This document shows, one piece after another, positions 1-7,674 of a stretch of 15,080 bases of DNA. This DNA is from Sphingomonadales bacterium (GTDB lineage Bacteria > Pseudomonadota > Alphaproteobacteria > Sphingomonadales > Sphingomonadaceae), in the NCBI GenBank assembly GCA_004292705.1, contig RDXA01000360.1, positions 1-15,080 on the forward strand, written 5' to 3'. The notes beneath the pieces are model-generated. The model worked only from the letters and a program-made list of their open reading frames with translations, did no database searches and was not told the DNA's origin. Made by a program: the position numbers and the translations under genes. Numbering within the stretch: the stretch's first letter is position 1; every line of letters starts with the position of its first letter.

Positions 1-913
1 TTTGAAGACGGCTATGCCGGCTCGGGCTTCTCGATCGACGATATCGAACTGCCGACCAACACCGCCAAGGAATACGAGCAGGGCAACATGGCCCACCGCC
101 CGCGCGCCAAGGGCGGTTACTTCCCCGTCGCGCCGGTCGACTCGGCGGTCGACATCCGCGGCGAGATGGTCTCGACCATGCTTGAGATGGGCCTGCCCTG
201 CGACAAGCACCACCACGAAGTCGCAGCCGCCCAGCACGAGCTGGGCCTGACCTTCGGCACGCTGGTGCAGACTGCCGACCGGATGCAGATCTACAAGTAT
301 GTCGTGCACCAGGTCGCCCATGCCTATGGCAAGACCGCGACCTTCATGCCCAAGCCGATCAAGGCCGATAACGGCTCGGGGATGCACACGCACATCTCGA
401 TCTGGAAGGATGGCAAGCCGATGTTTGCCGGCAATGAATATGCCGGATTGTCGGAAATGTGCCTCTATTTCATCGGCGGCGTGATCAAGCATGCCAAGGC
501 GCTGAACGCCTTCACCAACCCGACCACCAACAGCTACAAGCGGCTGGTGCCGGGCTTCGAGGCGCCGGTGCTGCTGGCCTATTCGGCGCGCAACCGTTCG
601 GCCTCGTGCCGCATTCCCTATGGCAGCGGCGACAAGGCCAAGCGCGTGGAATTCCGCTTCCCCGATGCGATGGCCAACCCCTATCTGTGCTATTCGGCGC
701 TGCTGATGGCCGGGCTCGACGGGATCGAGAACAAGATCCACCCGGGCGAGGCGATGGACAAGAACCTCTACGATCTGCCCCCGGCCGAACTCGCCGAAGT
801 GCCGACCGTGTGCGGACCAGATCGAAGCCTATATGGAACTGAAGTGGGAAGAGGTGATCCGCACCGAAACCACTCCGTGCCCGGTCGAATTCGACATGTA
901 CTACTCGATGTAA
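1..913 (+). pseudogene. glnA: Type I glutamine synthetase, 3' part, with frameshifting internal deletion
   Basis: Glutamine synthetase condenses ammonia and glutamate to glutamine using ATP in the cytoplasm. The 5' end lies before the window. In frame 1 I read GS landmarks in order: the loop with GGYFPVAPVD, then HHHEVAAAQHE, the ATP-binding signature KPIKADNGSGMHTHIS (355-402), the arginine-containing RLVPGFEAPV, and the adenylylation motif KIHPGEAMDKNLYDLPP (about 733-783), whose Tyr is the target of GlnE in the known family. After VPTVCG (801-816) the frame breaks. The normal ending DQIEAYMELKWEEV to VEFDMYYSM-stop is present but in frame 2 (815-913). About 24 residues that family members carry between these blocks are missing. 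As written, frame 1 adds 71 unrelated residues and stops at 1032, past the terminator and inside the 3' end of the opposite gene. A true mutation or a base-calling/assembly error are both possible. Identity of the gene is certain; whether it is functional is not. Confidence 0.93.
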
Positions 914-940
914 TCGGGCAGGATATTTCCGCGACAAAAG

Positions 941-970
941 AAAGGCCCGGGAGCGTCCTCCCGGGCCTTT
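941..970. terminator. Bidirectional intrinsic terminator between glnA and the convergent gene
   Basis: A perfect 12-bp stem, AAAGGCCCGGGA (941-952) with TCCCGGGCCTTT (959-970), encloses a 6-nt loop. A fourth T follows on the + strand and an A-rich run (ACAAAAG) precedes it, giving a U-tract for transcripts from either side. It sits 27 nt after the ancestral glnA stop and 22 nt past the stop of the - strand gene, as expected for a terminator shared by convergent genes. Confidence 0.88.
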
Positions 971-992
971 TGCTTGAGCATATCCGCAGCGC

Positions 993-1670
993 TTATTTGC
1001 CCGAGGTCATCCCCGATCCGATCCGCAGGTAGCGCTGGATCACCTCGCGCTGGTGGCCCGGATCGGCGCCCGAACAGGCGAACAGCAACTGGCCCACGGG
1101 CGAGGGCATCATGGCCCAGGTCACCCGCAGACCGTCGGCATTGCGCGTATCCCAACCGAGCAGCTTGAGCGGCGCAGCGGTGCGCTGCCCGGCAGCGTCG
1201 AGCACCAGCGACTTGCGTTCATCGATATTGAAGCCAGCTCCGACAATTGTCGCATCGAACGGCGCATAGAGCGTGTCCAGCTCGGCCTGGATCTGGCTCA
1301 CCGGAAACTTGGCGAAGGACGTATCGGGCACCCGCACCGTAAAGCAGGTGGTGGGGATCGTTCCGGCCGGGAATTCGAACTTGCGCATTGTGCCATCGAG
1401 GCTTGTCGTCCCGCCGTCGGCCATGGTGAAGCGGTACCAGCCAAGCTCGTCCGCAAATACGACCCCTCCTGTGGCAGCCAGAGCGGGATCGGGCCGCAAC
1501 TGGCCGCGCTCCTCGGCCGGGATGATCACACCGCCCAAGGCATCGGTCGCAGCAGCTTGCGGTGCTTGCGTGTTGCCCTCCAGCGGATTGGCAAGCGGAT
1601 TGGTCTGCGCGCCCACCGGCGCGGCGAGCGCAAGCAGCGCGGCAACAAGGCTAGGCCGGACGATTGGCAT
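993..1670 (-). CDS. Uncharacterised Sec-exported protein (225 aa)
   Basis: I do not recognise the family. The N-terminus is a classical signal peptide: Arg5, a hydrophobic stretch (residues 7-19) and a VGA|QT cleavage site after residue 21, predicting a periplasmic protein of about 204 residues. A low-complexity Asn/Gln/Ala linker follows (22-42), then a mixed globular domain with WYRF, a GTTSLDGT turn and two cysteines (in TTCFTV and FACSG) that could form a disulfide. There are no further membrane segments and no known catalytic motif. The ATG at 1670 lies inside the last codons of the upstream Tat-protein gene (20-nt overlap), implying co-transcription and coupled translation. The shared terminator at 941-970 lies just after the stop. 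The gene is real by its start context, signal peptide and operon position; its function is unknown. Confidence 0.82.
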   Translation of the reverse strand: MPIVRPSLVAALLALAAPVGAQTNPLANPLEGNTQAPQAAATDALGGVIIPAEERGQLRPDPALAATGGVVFADELGWYRFTMADGGTTSLDGTMRKFEFPAGTIPTTCFTVRVPDTSFAKFPVSQIQAELDTLYAPFDATIVGAGFNIDERKSLVLDAAGQRTAAPLKLLGWDTRNADGLRVTWAMMPSPVGQLLFACSGADPGHQREVIQRYLRIGSGMTSGK

Positions 1671-2709
1671 TGATCACCCCCATGTAAAGTCCATGCGTGG
1701 CACGCGCAGCATCCCTCACCGCGCTTTGCAGTAGCTCGGGATCGACCCGGTATTGATAGGCCGAATAATCATAGGCCTGGGTCGGCCGGTCGGGCGCGGC
1801 CATGTTGGGATCGGTCCACCAGGCATTGGAACGGACATAGGCGTTCCATTCCTCGATCTCGTCGCGGTTGTTGAAGCTGCCGGTCTGCACCAGCTGCCCC
1901 GCCTGCCCGACGGCCACCCGGTCCTCGAGGATCAGCCGTCCGCCCTCGCCCGCCAGCGCGATCTTGGCGTGGAAGAAGTTGAAGTGGGTGAACAACGGCA
2001 CCAGAAACAGCCCCGGCTGGATGCCGACATTCGCGCTCCCGCCATAGACCCGGTGCCCGCTGCCGCTGAGCGCGGCGAAATCGAGTACCAGACTGGGGAT
2101 CATCACCAGGCAATTCAGCGCCGCCGACATGGCATTGAGCGCACGCGCATTCTTGAGATTGAACGGCGAACGATCAGACAGCGGAGCCTCCGGCCCGATC
2201 GTCAGCAGCGGCAGATATTCCGGGCTCACCACCGCCACGGTGCGCGAGTCCGCAAAGGGCTTTTTGACAAAGGGATCGGGCGTCGGTTCGAGCTTCTGAA
2301 ATCCCTCGCTCGCGGAAATCTCGTTCCACCCAAGCACCGTGCGGCCCGTGGCACGCAGGCGCTCGATGAAGTCGCTGAAGGCGAGGTGCGCAAGCTGGCG
2401 CATCATCACGGCATCAACCCCGACCAGATCGGCCTTCAGATCCACAGAGCTTGCACCCGATCCGCCGCTCGCACCCATGCCGTTGCGCATCACCAGCCCG
2501 AAGCGATAGGATGGCACCGCGATCCGCGCCGTACGCGCCAGCACTTTGGCCATCACCTGATGATAGTTCTTGAGGCTCATGGCTTCGAGCGGCACCATGC
2601 GGTCCGCTGCCTGTGCCGGACTGGCCAGCATGCCGCCCGTCGCCATTGCCCCCATCGCGCCCATGCTGCCTTGCAGCACCGAGCGCCGGTCCCAATTCGC
2701 TTCGCTCAC
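1651..2709 (-). CDS. Uncharacterised twin-arginine-exported protein (352 aa)
   Basis: The chosen start is GTG at 2709, preceded by a purine-rich GGGGAGG ribosome site; longer in-frame extensions run back over the divergent promoter region and antiporter gene and are rejected. Residues 1-34 form a Tat signal: WDRRSVLQG with the twin Arg at 8-9, a weakly hydrophobic Gly/Ala/Met stretch and an AQA|AD cleavage site. The mature part has no further clear membrane helix. It contains a Gly/Ser-rich loop (MGASGGSGASS), a segment FSDFIERLRATGRTVLGW, a central VVSPEYLPLLTIG, a moderately hydrophobic middle ending at GLFLVPLFTHFNFFHAK, and a Tyr-rich tail before the C-terminus. I see no metal-, flavin- or molybdopterin-binding motif that would explain Tat export. 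It is the first gene of a two-gene operon with the 225-aa exported protein. Its function is unknown. Confidence 0.83.
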   Translation of the reverse strand: MSEANWDRRSVLQGSMGAMGAMATGGMLASPAQAADRMVPLEAMSLKNYHQVMAKVLARTARIAVPSYRFGLVMRNGMGASGGSGASSVDLKADLVGVDAVMMRQLAHLAFSDFIERLRATGRTVLGWNEISASEGFQKLEPTPDPFVKKPFADSRTVAVVSPEYLPLLTIGPEAPLSDRSPFNLKNARALNAMSAALNCLVMIPSLVLDFAALSGSGHRVYGGSANVGIQPGLFLVPLFTHFNFFHAKIALAGEGGRLILEDRVAVGQAGQLVQTGSFNNRDEIEEWNAYVRSNAWWTDPNMAAPDRPTQAYDYSAYQYRVDPELLQSAVRDAARATHGLYMGVINANRPA

Positions 2710-2744
2710 TCCGCCCCTCCCCTTTCGAGGCGACCCCGGGGGAA

Positions 2745-2773
2745 GTTGTATCACTGCGGCGCGAGCGGAACAA
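2745..2773 (-). promoter_or_regulatory. Candidate promoter for the Tat/Sec-exported pair
   Basis: On the - strand TTGTTC (2773-2768) and TACAAC (2750-2745) are separated by 17 nt. The predicted start near 2738 would leave a leader of about 29 nt before the GTG at 2709. The -35 keeps the TTG core and the -10 matches four of six consensus bases. It lies in the 172-nt divergent gap 2710-2881, which must also hold the promoter for the antiporter; I could not pick a convincing one for that gene. This is weak, consensus-only evidence. Confidence 0.3.
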
Positions 2774-2881
2774 TCATCCAGACGCCGCATTTTCTCCGTG
2801 CCAGCCGACGTATCGAAGCGCTTCACCGCGCGGGGCCAAGCGGCTAAGGCGGCGGCAAGAAATCGAAATCCGGGGAGCCTG

Positions 2882-3841
2882 ATGACCGAATCAATCCTGC
2901 TTGTCGCCGGAGGCCTCGTGCTGCTCGCGCTGGGAGGCGAACTGCTGGTGCGCGGCGCGGTCGGCATGGCGGCGCGGCTCGGGATTTCGCCCTTGCTGGC
3001 CGGGCTGACGATTGTCGGCTTCGGCACCTCGACGCCCGAACTGGCAACCAGCGTGCAGGCGGCGCTCGCCGGATCGCCGGGCATCGCGATCGGCAATGTG
3101 GTCGGATCGAACATCGCCAACATCCTGTTCATCCTCGGCCTTTCGGCGGTGATCCTGCCGCTTTCGGTCAATCCGGCGTCCTTCGCCCGGGATTCGATCG
3201 CACTAGGCGGGTCGGCGCTGCTGTGCACCGGGGCGGTGCTGATCGGAGTGCTCGGCCCGCTGATCGGCATTGCCCTTCTGGCCGGACTGGCCGGCTATGT
3301 GTGGTGGGCCTACACATCCGAAAGCGCCGCCCACGATGCCGAAGCGCTGCGCCACGAGCACGAGGCCGAAGATCGCCCCGTGCCGCCTGGCACCGGGCCG
3401 GTGGTGCTCGGCGGCATGATCCTCGCCGGACTGGCGGCGGCGATTTTCGGCGCGGGCTGGCTGGTCGACGGAGCGAAAGTGATCGCGAGCGCGGCTGGCG
3501 TTTCGGAAAGCGTGATAGGCCTCACCGTGGTCGCGGTTGGCACCAGCCTGCCCGAACTCATCGCCTGCATCGTCGCGGTGCTACGCAAGCACGAGGATGT
3601 TGCGCTGGGGAATATCGTCGGCTCGAACATCTACAACATTCTCGGTATCCTCGGGCTGACCTCGATCATCAGCCCGATCGCGGTTCCCGCCGAAATCGCC
3701 GGGTTCGACATCTGGGTGATGCTCGGTGTTACCTTGCTGCTGATCGTGCAACTGCGCAGCGGCTGGCGACTGTCGCGGCCAGAGGGCGCTCTGCTGGTCG
3801 CGCTCTATGCGGGATACACCGTACTGCTTGCCACACGATGA
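2882..3841 (+). CDS. Calcium/sodium antiporter, YrbG/CaxA-type (CaCA superfamily)
   Basis: This is an inner-membrane cation exchanger that in the known family exports Ca2+ in exchange for Na+ or H+. The 319-aa protein is hydrophobic throughout and has the inverted two-fold repeat of the superfamily. The first alpha repeat has GFGTSTPEL (46-54) followed by GNVVGSNIANILFILGL (71-87). The second has AVGTSLPEL (218-226) followed by GNIVGSNIYNILGILGL (243-259). The key acidic residues are Glu53 and Glu225. The halves are joined by a cytoplasmic-type loop at about 146-167 rich in His, Glu and Asp. Length and 10-11 helices fit bacterial members of about 320 aa. The start at 2882 has GGGGAG about 7 nt upstream. 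It is transcribed divergently from the Tat-protein gene and stands alone; the next gene begins 181 nt downstream. Ion specificity cannot be read from the sequence. Confidence 0.93.
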   Translation: MTESILLVAGGLVLLALGGELLVRGAVGMAARLGISPLLAGLTIVGFGTSTPELATSVQAALAGSPGIAIGNVVGSNIANILFILGLSAVILPLSVNPASFARDSIALGGSALLCTGAVLIGVLGPLIGIALLAGLAGYVWWAYTSESAAHDAEALRHEHEAEDRPVPPGTGPVVLGGMILAGLAAAIFGAGWLVDGAKVIASAAGVSESVIGLTVVAVGTSLPELIACIVAVLRKHEDVALGNIVGSNIYNILGILGLTSIISPIAVPAEIAGFDIWVMLGVTLLLIVQLRSGWRLSRPEGALLVALYAGYTVLLATR

Positions 3842-3901
3842 AGCGCATGAGATCCTCAGTATCAGACCGCTTTCCGGGCACGTTATCTGATGCACGAAAG
3901 C

Positions 3902-3981
3902 CACGTTGCAGCGAAATATTCTGTTTCTCTTGCCCTGCCTTTTCCAGCGGTTAGTGTGCCGATCCTTCGCAACGTGTTGCG
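3902..3981. promoter_or_regulatory. Inverted repeats upstream of the autotransporter gene
   Basis: In the 181-nt gap 3842-4022 the palindrome CGCAACGTGTTGCG (3968-3981, six-base arms around GT) lies 41 nt before the autotransporter start. Its left half GCAACGTG (3969-3976) is the exact reverse complement of CACGTTGC at 3902-3909, 59 nt upstream. This arrangement fits a regulator-binding site pair, but chance occurrence cannot be excluded and no convincing -35/-10 pair is visible nearby. Nothing else notable is seen in the gap. Confidence 0.3.
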
Positions 3982-4022
3982 CAAAACGAATCCCTGCGGG
4001 ATGCAACAAATTTGAGGTGTCT

Positions 4023-7000
4023 ATGATCAAAGGTGATCGCTTGGCTCGTCCGGCGCTGATGACGGGTGTGGCGCTTGCCGGGCTGATGCTCGGCAGCGGT
4101 ACTGCCCATGCACAAACCGTCCTGAGCGTGAATGGGCCGCGGCTCGATGTGGCTGAGCTGGAAGATGCGCGCCACCGCGTCCATGTGCTCGATTCGGCCG
4201 AGGCCGAGGACGTGCGGCACGACATGGCACCGGCAATCGCCGCCCAGTTCGAGACTTACGTCGGCGACGTGCGGATCGAGGACCAACCGCAGGTCGTCAT
4301 CGCGCAGCCCGGCACCCCGACAACTGCGCGCGATCCGGTGAACATCAACGGCATCGGTCAAATGATCGTGAGCATTCCAGGTGCCGGCGGCGGCGTGAGC
4401 CTCGGCCTGTGCACCGGCACGCTGATCAATCCGCGCGCGGTGCTGTTCGCTGCGCACTGCGTGAACACCCGCCCCGCGACGGCCTATGGCTCGGCCTCGG
4501 GCGGCGTGGCCATCGGCTTCGGCTTCAACAACGCAAATGACGTGACCCAGCCGGGCATGGCAGCGGGCACCACGCCCCTGCGCAACTGGCTGTTCGGCTC
4601 TGCGGCGCAAGGCCGCGCGCCCAACGCCACCAGCACCAGCGAGTATTTTTACACCGTCAACGGGCTGGTCTATAATCCGCTCTCGCTCGAACCGGCGGCG
4701 CAGGGATTTCTCTACGGCGATATTGCGATCGCCTCGCTCGATACGCCTGCCCGCAACATCCCGACCTGGGCGATCTTGCTATCGGCGCTGACTCCGCCGA
4801 CGCAAACCACGGCGGCCAACGGCACGGGCTATCACGTCGCGATCAGCGGCTATGGTGGCAACGGCATTGGCACAGGCGGAGCGACGGGTGCGATCGATTT
4901 CCGTCGCCGCATTGCTGAAAACTGGCTAGGCGCGCTGACTTCCCTGAATGTGCGCGACACGGCCATTTTTGGCGGGTTCAGCGTCAGCCGTCCCCAGAAC
5001 CTCTACTGGACCGATTTCGACGATCCGCGCCGCGGGACGTCATCGGCTTCGCCATTCGACTTCAACGTGTTCCGCGATAACGCCCTGCCCAACGAAGGCA
5101 CGACTGCGGGTGGGGATTCGGGTGGCCCGCTGATTCTCGACCGCACCTTTGCCCAGCAAGTGGTGATCGGCGTGTTGTCGGGTGGCTCGCGCTTCTTCGG
5201 CGCGCAGCCTTTCTCGAGCTACGGCACCGCATCGTTCTATCAGCCCATCTATCTTTACTGGGACTGGATCGCGCAGAACAATCCCTACCGCTATGTCGGC
5301 GCTGCGGCCGGTAACGGCAACTGGGAAGACGCCTCGCGCTGGGTCTCGCTGCAAGATCCCAATTACATGATCATCGGGCCCAACGGCCAGCTGGTGAACG
5401 GCGTTCCGTCCAGCCCCGGGGAACAGAACCGGGGAACTTCGGGCCAGTTCGGCCAGGTCTGTATCCAGGGCGCAGTTTCGGGTGCCATCGGCTCCAACAG
5501 CTGTCTCGATCTTCCCACCAACACCATCGTGCGGACACCGGGCGGGATCGGCACCTCGGCCAACGAGACGCTCGACGGTGGTGATCGGCTCGGGAACGCG
5601 CTGAGCAACAACTTCGGCTCGGCACTCATCAATGCCGATGGCTCGATGTCCGAGGGTGGCGCCATCGCTGCTTCGCAGGAAGCGCAGAATGCGGGCGCGG
5701 TCTCGGTGCTGCCGCCTGCCACCATTGCCAACGGCCTGCCGGGCGCGACAAACTTCGTGCCCAACAACACCGCCGGAAACCGGCTGGCGGGCGTGCTGCC
5801 GCGCTATTTCGACGTGACGCTGAGCAACAGCGGCACCACCACGCTCAGCAGCACCGTGACGATCGATCGGCTAACCCTGCGCGGCCCAGCCGGGCTTACC
5901 ATCGCCACGGGCGGGCGCCTCAATTCGCTGATCGATATCACCCAGGCCGGCGGGATCATGACCGCCAATGGCACCCTTACCTCGGTGGGTGATTACACCG
6001 TGATGGGCGGCCTTCTGCAAGGCTCGGGCACGATCACCGCACCCTTCGTCAACAGCGTGGCGGGCCAGATTGCGCCCGGCACGATCGGCACCACCGGCAC
6101 CCTGTCGGTGGGCGGCAACCTCGTGCTTGCCTCAGGGACGCAGTATCTGGTCGATGTGTCCGGGGCTGTGTCGGACCGGGTCGCAGTGACGGGTCGGGCC
6201 AATGTCGGCGGCCAAGTTGTGGTCGGAGCGGGTGTTGCCGGGCAGGTGAACGGCCTTGGCCGCCAGTTCACCATTCTCACCGCCACTGGCGGGGTCACGG
6301 GCACCTTTAGCGCCCAGAGCCTCTCGGCGATCCTCAGCCAGCAATTCACCTATCAGACCAACGCCGTACTGATGCAGATCCGCGCCGCGAGCTACAACAC
6401 GGTGATCGACGGGAACAACACGGTGCAGCAGGCCTATGCGCAGCTGTTTGACCAGAACCGCCCGAACGAGTCGCTGGCCGGGCTCTACGCACTGGACTTC
6501 GCATCGGTCGACACGATCCGCGGCACCTTCACCACGCTTGCGCCAGTGAACGAGCAAGCGGTGCGGACGCTCGCTGCGCAATCGGTCAACATGGTCCAGA
6601 ACTTCAACGCTGCGCGCCTGCGCGAAGCGGACAAGTCGCAGGCCGGGGGCAAGATCGCCGTCACCGGACGTCCGCTCGAACTGGCGCAGATGAGCCTTGC
6701 GCCCGCGTTGCAGCCGGTTGGCGGCGCGCTGATGGGTCTGCAGGACGGGGACACCCGAGTGACCGAGGCGAACCTGCCCGAAAACGTCGGTATCTTCCTG
6801 TCGGGCGGTTATGTCAGCGGGGATGTGGGCAACATGCCCGGCTATCCCAACCGCAGCGGCATGGACGGGTACTACATCTCGGGCGGGGTCGAGTTCTACC
6901 CGGGCGAGAACACCATGCTGGGCCTGGCGGGCTACTTCAATTCGCTCAACGCCGATGCCCCGCTTGGTCAACGGGTGGAGAGCGAGACCTACGCCGCCTC

Positions 7001-7601
7001 GCTCTACCTGCGCCATGCCTTCCCGGATGGACCCGTGATTGACGGCCAGTTCAGCATGGGCAGCATGGGCTTTGACACCCGTCGGCAGGTGCAGTTCCTC
7101 GGCGCAGCCCAGACGCTGGAATCCACCTCGGATGATCTGCTGGTTTCGGGCGCACTGGCAATCTCGTATGATCTCGAAAGCAGCATCGGCACCTTCTCGC
7201 CGGGGATCGAGGGGCGCTTTGCCAACGTCAATCTTGCGACGGTGCGTGAAGCCGGCGGGACGCTGGGGCTGACCCTTGCCCGCGACAAGTTCGAGAGCAA
7301 GCAGGCGCGCTTCGGCTTTGGCTACGAAAAGCAAGGCAAGATGGTCGCCATCAACGCCAATGCTCAGCTGGTGTGGGAGTTTGAGGACGGGCCGCAGCTG
7401 CTCGGTGCGAACTTCGCTACGGGCACCGGGCCGAATGCGAATTTCGTGCTCGATACTGCTGACCAGACCTGGGGCGAGGTCGGCATGACCGCGACCATCG
7501 GCAACGGCCCGGTGCAAGTCAGCGCCGCCTTCGATACCACCATCGGCCGCGGGAACGCCGATGCGCAGGTGGTGCGCGGCACCGCGACCTGGCGCTTCTA
7601 A
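4023..7601 (+). CDS. Autotransporter with S1 (trypsin-like) serine protease passenger
   Basis: This is a 1192-aa type Va secreted protein: the passenger is exported by Sec and carried across the outer membrane by its own C-terminal barrel. The ATG at 4023 follows TGAGGTG at good spacing; a TTG further upstream (3906) is rejected. Residues 1-30 are a signal peptide (TAHA|QT). The protease domain spans about 90-430, with the chymotrypsin-type triad visible as FAAHC (His145), YGDIAIASLD (Asp233) and GGDSGGPLI (Ser366), plus Cys130 and Cys146 flanking the His in the classical disulfide position. A linker follows with two cysteines near 478-496. Residues of about 660-740 resemble the passenger-associated repeat (SGTITAP, TLSVGGNLVL, SDRVAVTG). 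The barrel covers about 915-1192 and ends in Phe (TATWRF), the outer-membrane sorting signal. All catalytic residues are intact. It is monocistronic with its own terminator; its substrate is unknown. Confidence 0.94.
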   Translation: MIKGDRLARPALMTGVALAGLMLGSGTAHAQTVLSVNGPRLDVAELEDARHRVHVLDSAEAEDVRHDMAPAIAAQFETYVGDVRIEDQPQVVIAQPGTPTTARDPVNINGIGQMIVSIPGAGGGVSLGLCTGTLINPRAVLFAAHCVNTRPATAYGSASGGVAIGFGFNNANDVTQPGMAAGTTPLRNWLFGSAAQGRAPNATSTSEYFYTVNGLVYNPLSLEPAAQGFLYGDIAIASLDTPARNIPTWAILLSALTPPTQTTAANGTGYHVAISGYGGNGIGTGGATGAIDFRRRIAENWLGALTSLNVRDTAIFGGFSVSRPQNLYWTDFDDPRRGTSSASPFDFNVFRDNALPNEGTTAGGDSGGPLILDRTFAQQVVIGVLSGGSRFFGAQPFSSYGTASFYQPIYLYWDWIAQNNPYRYVGAAAGNGNWEDASRWVSLQDPNYMIIGPNGQLVNGVPSSPGEQNRGTSGQFGQVCIQGAVSGAIGSNSCLDLPTNTIVRTPGGIGTSANETLDGGDRLGNALSNNFGSALINADGSMSEGGAIAASQEAQNAGAVSVLPPATIANGLPGATNFVPNNTAGNRLAGVLPRYFDVTLSNSGTTTLSSTVTIDRLTLRGPAGLTIATGGRLNSLIDITQAGGIMTANGTLTSVGDYTVMGGLLQGSGTITAPFVNSVAGQIAPGTIGTTGTLSVGGNLVLASGTQYLVDVSGAVSDRVAVTGRANVGGQVVVGAGVAGQVNGLGRQFTILTATGGVTGTFSAQSLSAILSQQFTYQTNAVLMQIRAASYNTVIDGNNTVQQAYAQLFDQNRPNESLAGLYALDFASVDTIRGTFTTLAPVNEQAVRTLAAQSVNMVQNFNAARLREADKSQAGGKIAVTGRPLELAQMSLAPALQPVGGALMGLQDGDTRVTEANLPENVGIFLSGGYVSGDVGNMPGYPNRSGMDGYYISGGVEFYPGENTMLGLAGYFNSLNADAPLGQRVESETYAASLYLRHAFPDGPVIDGQFSMGSMGFDTRRQVQFLGAAQTLESTSDDLLVSGALAISYDLESSIGTFSPGIEGRFANVNLATVREAGGTLGLTLARDKFESKQARFGFGYEKQGKMVAINANAQLVWEFEDGPQLLGANFATGTGPNANFVLDTADQTWGEVGMTATIGNGPVQVSAAFDTTIGRGNADAQVVRGTATWRF

Positions 7602-7621
7602 ACGCTCGCCAGGGGCATAAG

Positions 7622-7657
7622 AAAAGGGGCGTCCGCTGCGTGGCGGGCGCCCCTTTT
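7622..7657. terminator. Bidirectional intrinsic terminator after the autotransporter
   Basis: A 15-bp stem pairs AAAAGGGGCGTCCGC (7622-7636) with GCGGGCGCCCCTTTT (7643-7657), with one G-T wobble and a 6-nt loop. Runs of A on the left and T on the right supply U-tracts for both directions. It lies 20 nt after the autotransporter stop and 17 nt past the stop of the convergent membrane-protein gene, so it probably serves both. Confidence 0.9.
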
Positions 7658-7674
7658 GCATTGATCCGAGTTCG

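Noticed and set aside
2755..2793. Hairpin TGCGGCG / CGCCGCA followed by TTTT in the divergent gap, possibly an attenuator for the antiporter
   Set aside because: The stem is only 7 bp with a 21-nt loop and a short T-run; this is expected often by chance in such GC-rich DNA.
1753..2847. Open frame of 364 codons on the + strand opposite the Tat-protein gene
   Set aside because: The - strand product has a Tat signal, ribosome site and an operon partner; the + strand translation is His/Arg-rich without any recognisable feature.
2710..3270. Upstream extension of the Tat protein to 539 residues
   Set aside because: The extension would run through the divergent promoter region and antisense to the antiporter gene, and would bury the Tat signal in the middle of the protein.
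3906..4022. TTG start adding 39 residues to the autotransporter
   Set aside because: The ATG at 4023 has a good ribosome site and begins directly with a signal peptide; the extension has no ribosome site and overlaps the palindromic region.
6132..7661. Open frame of 509 codons on the - strand opposite the autotransporter barrel
   Set aside because: It lies antisense to a confidently identified gene, covers its terminator hairpin, and its composition is not protein-like.
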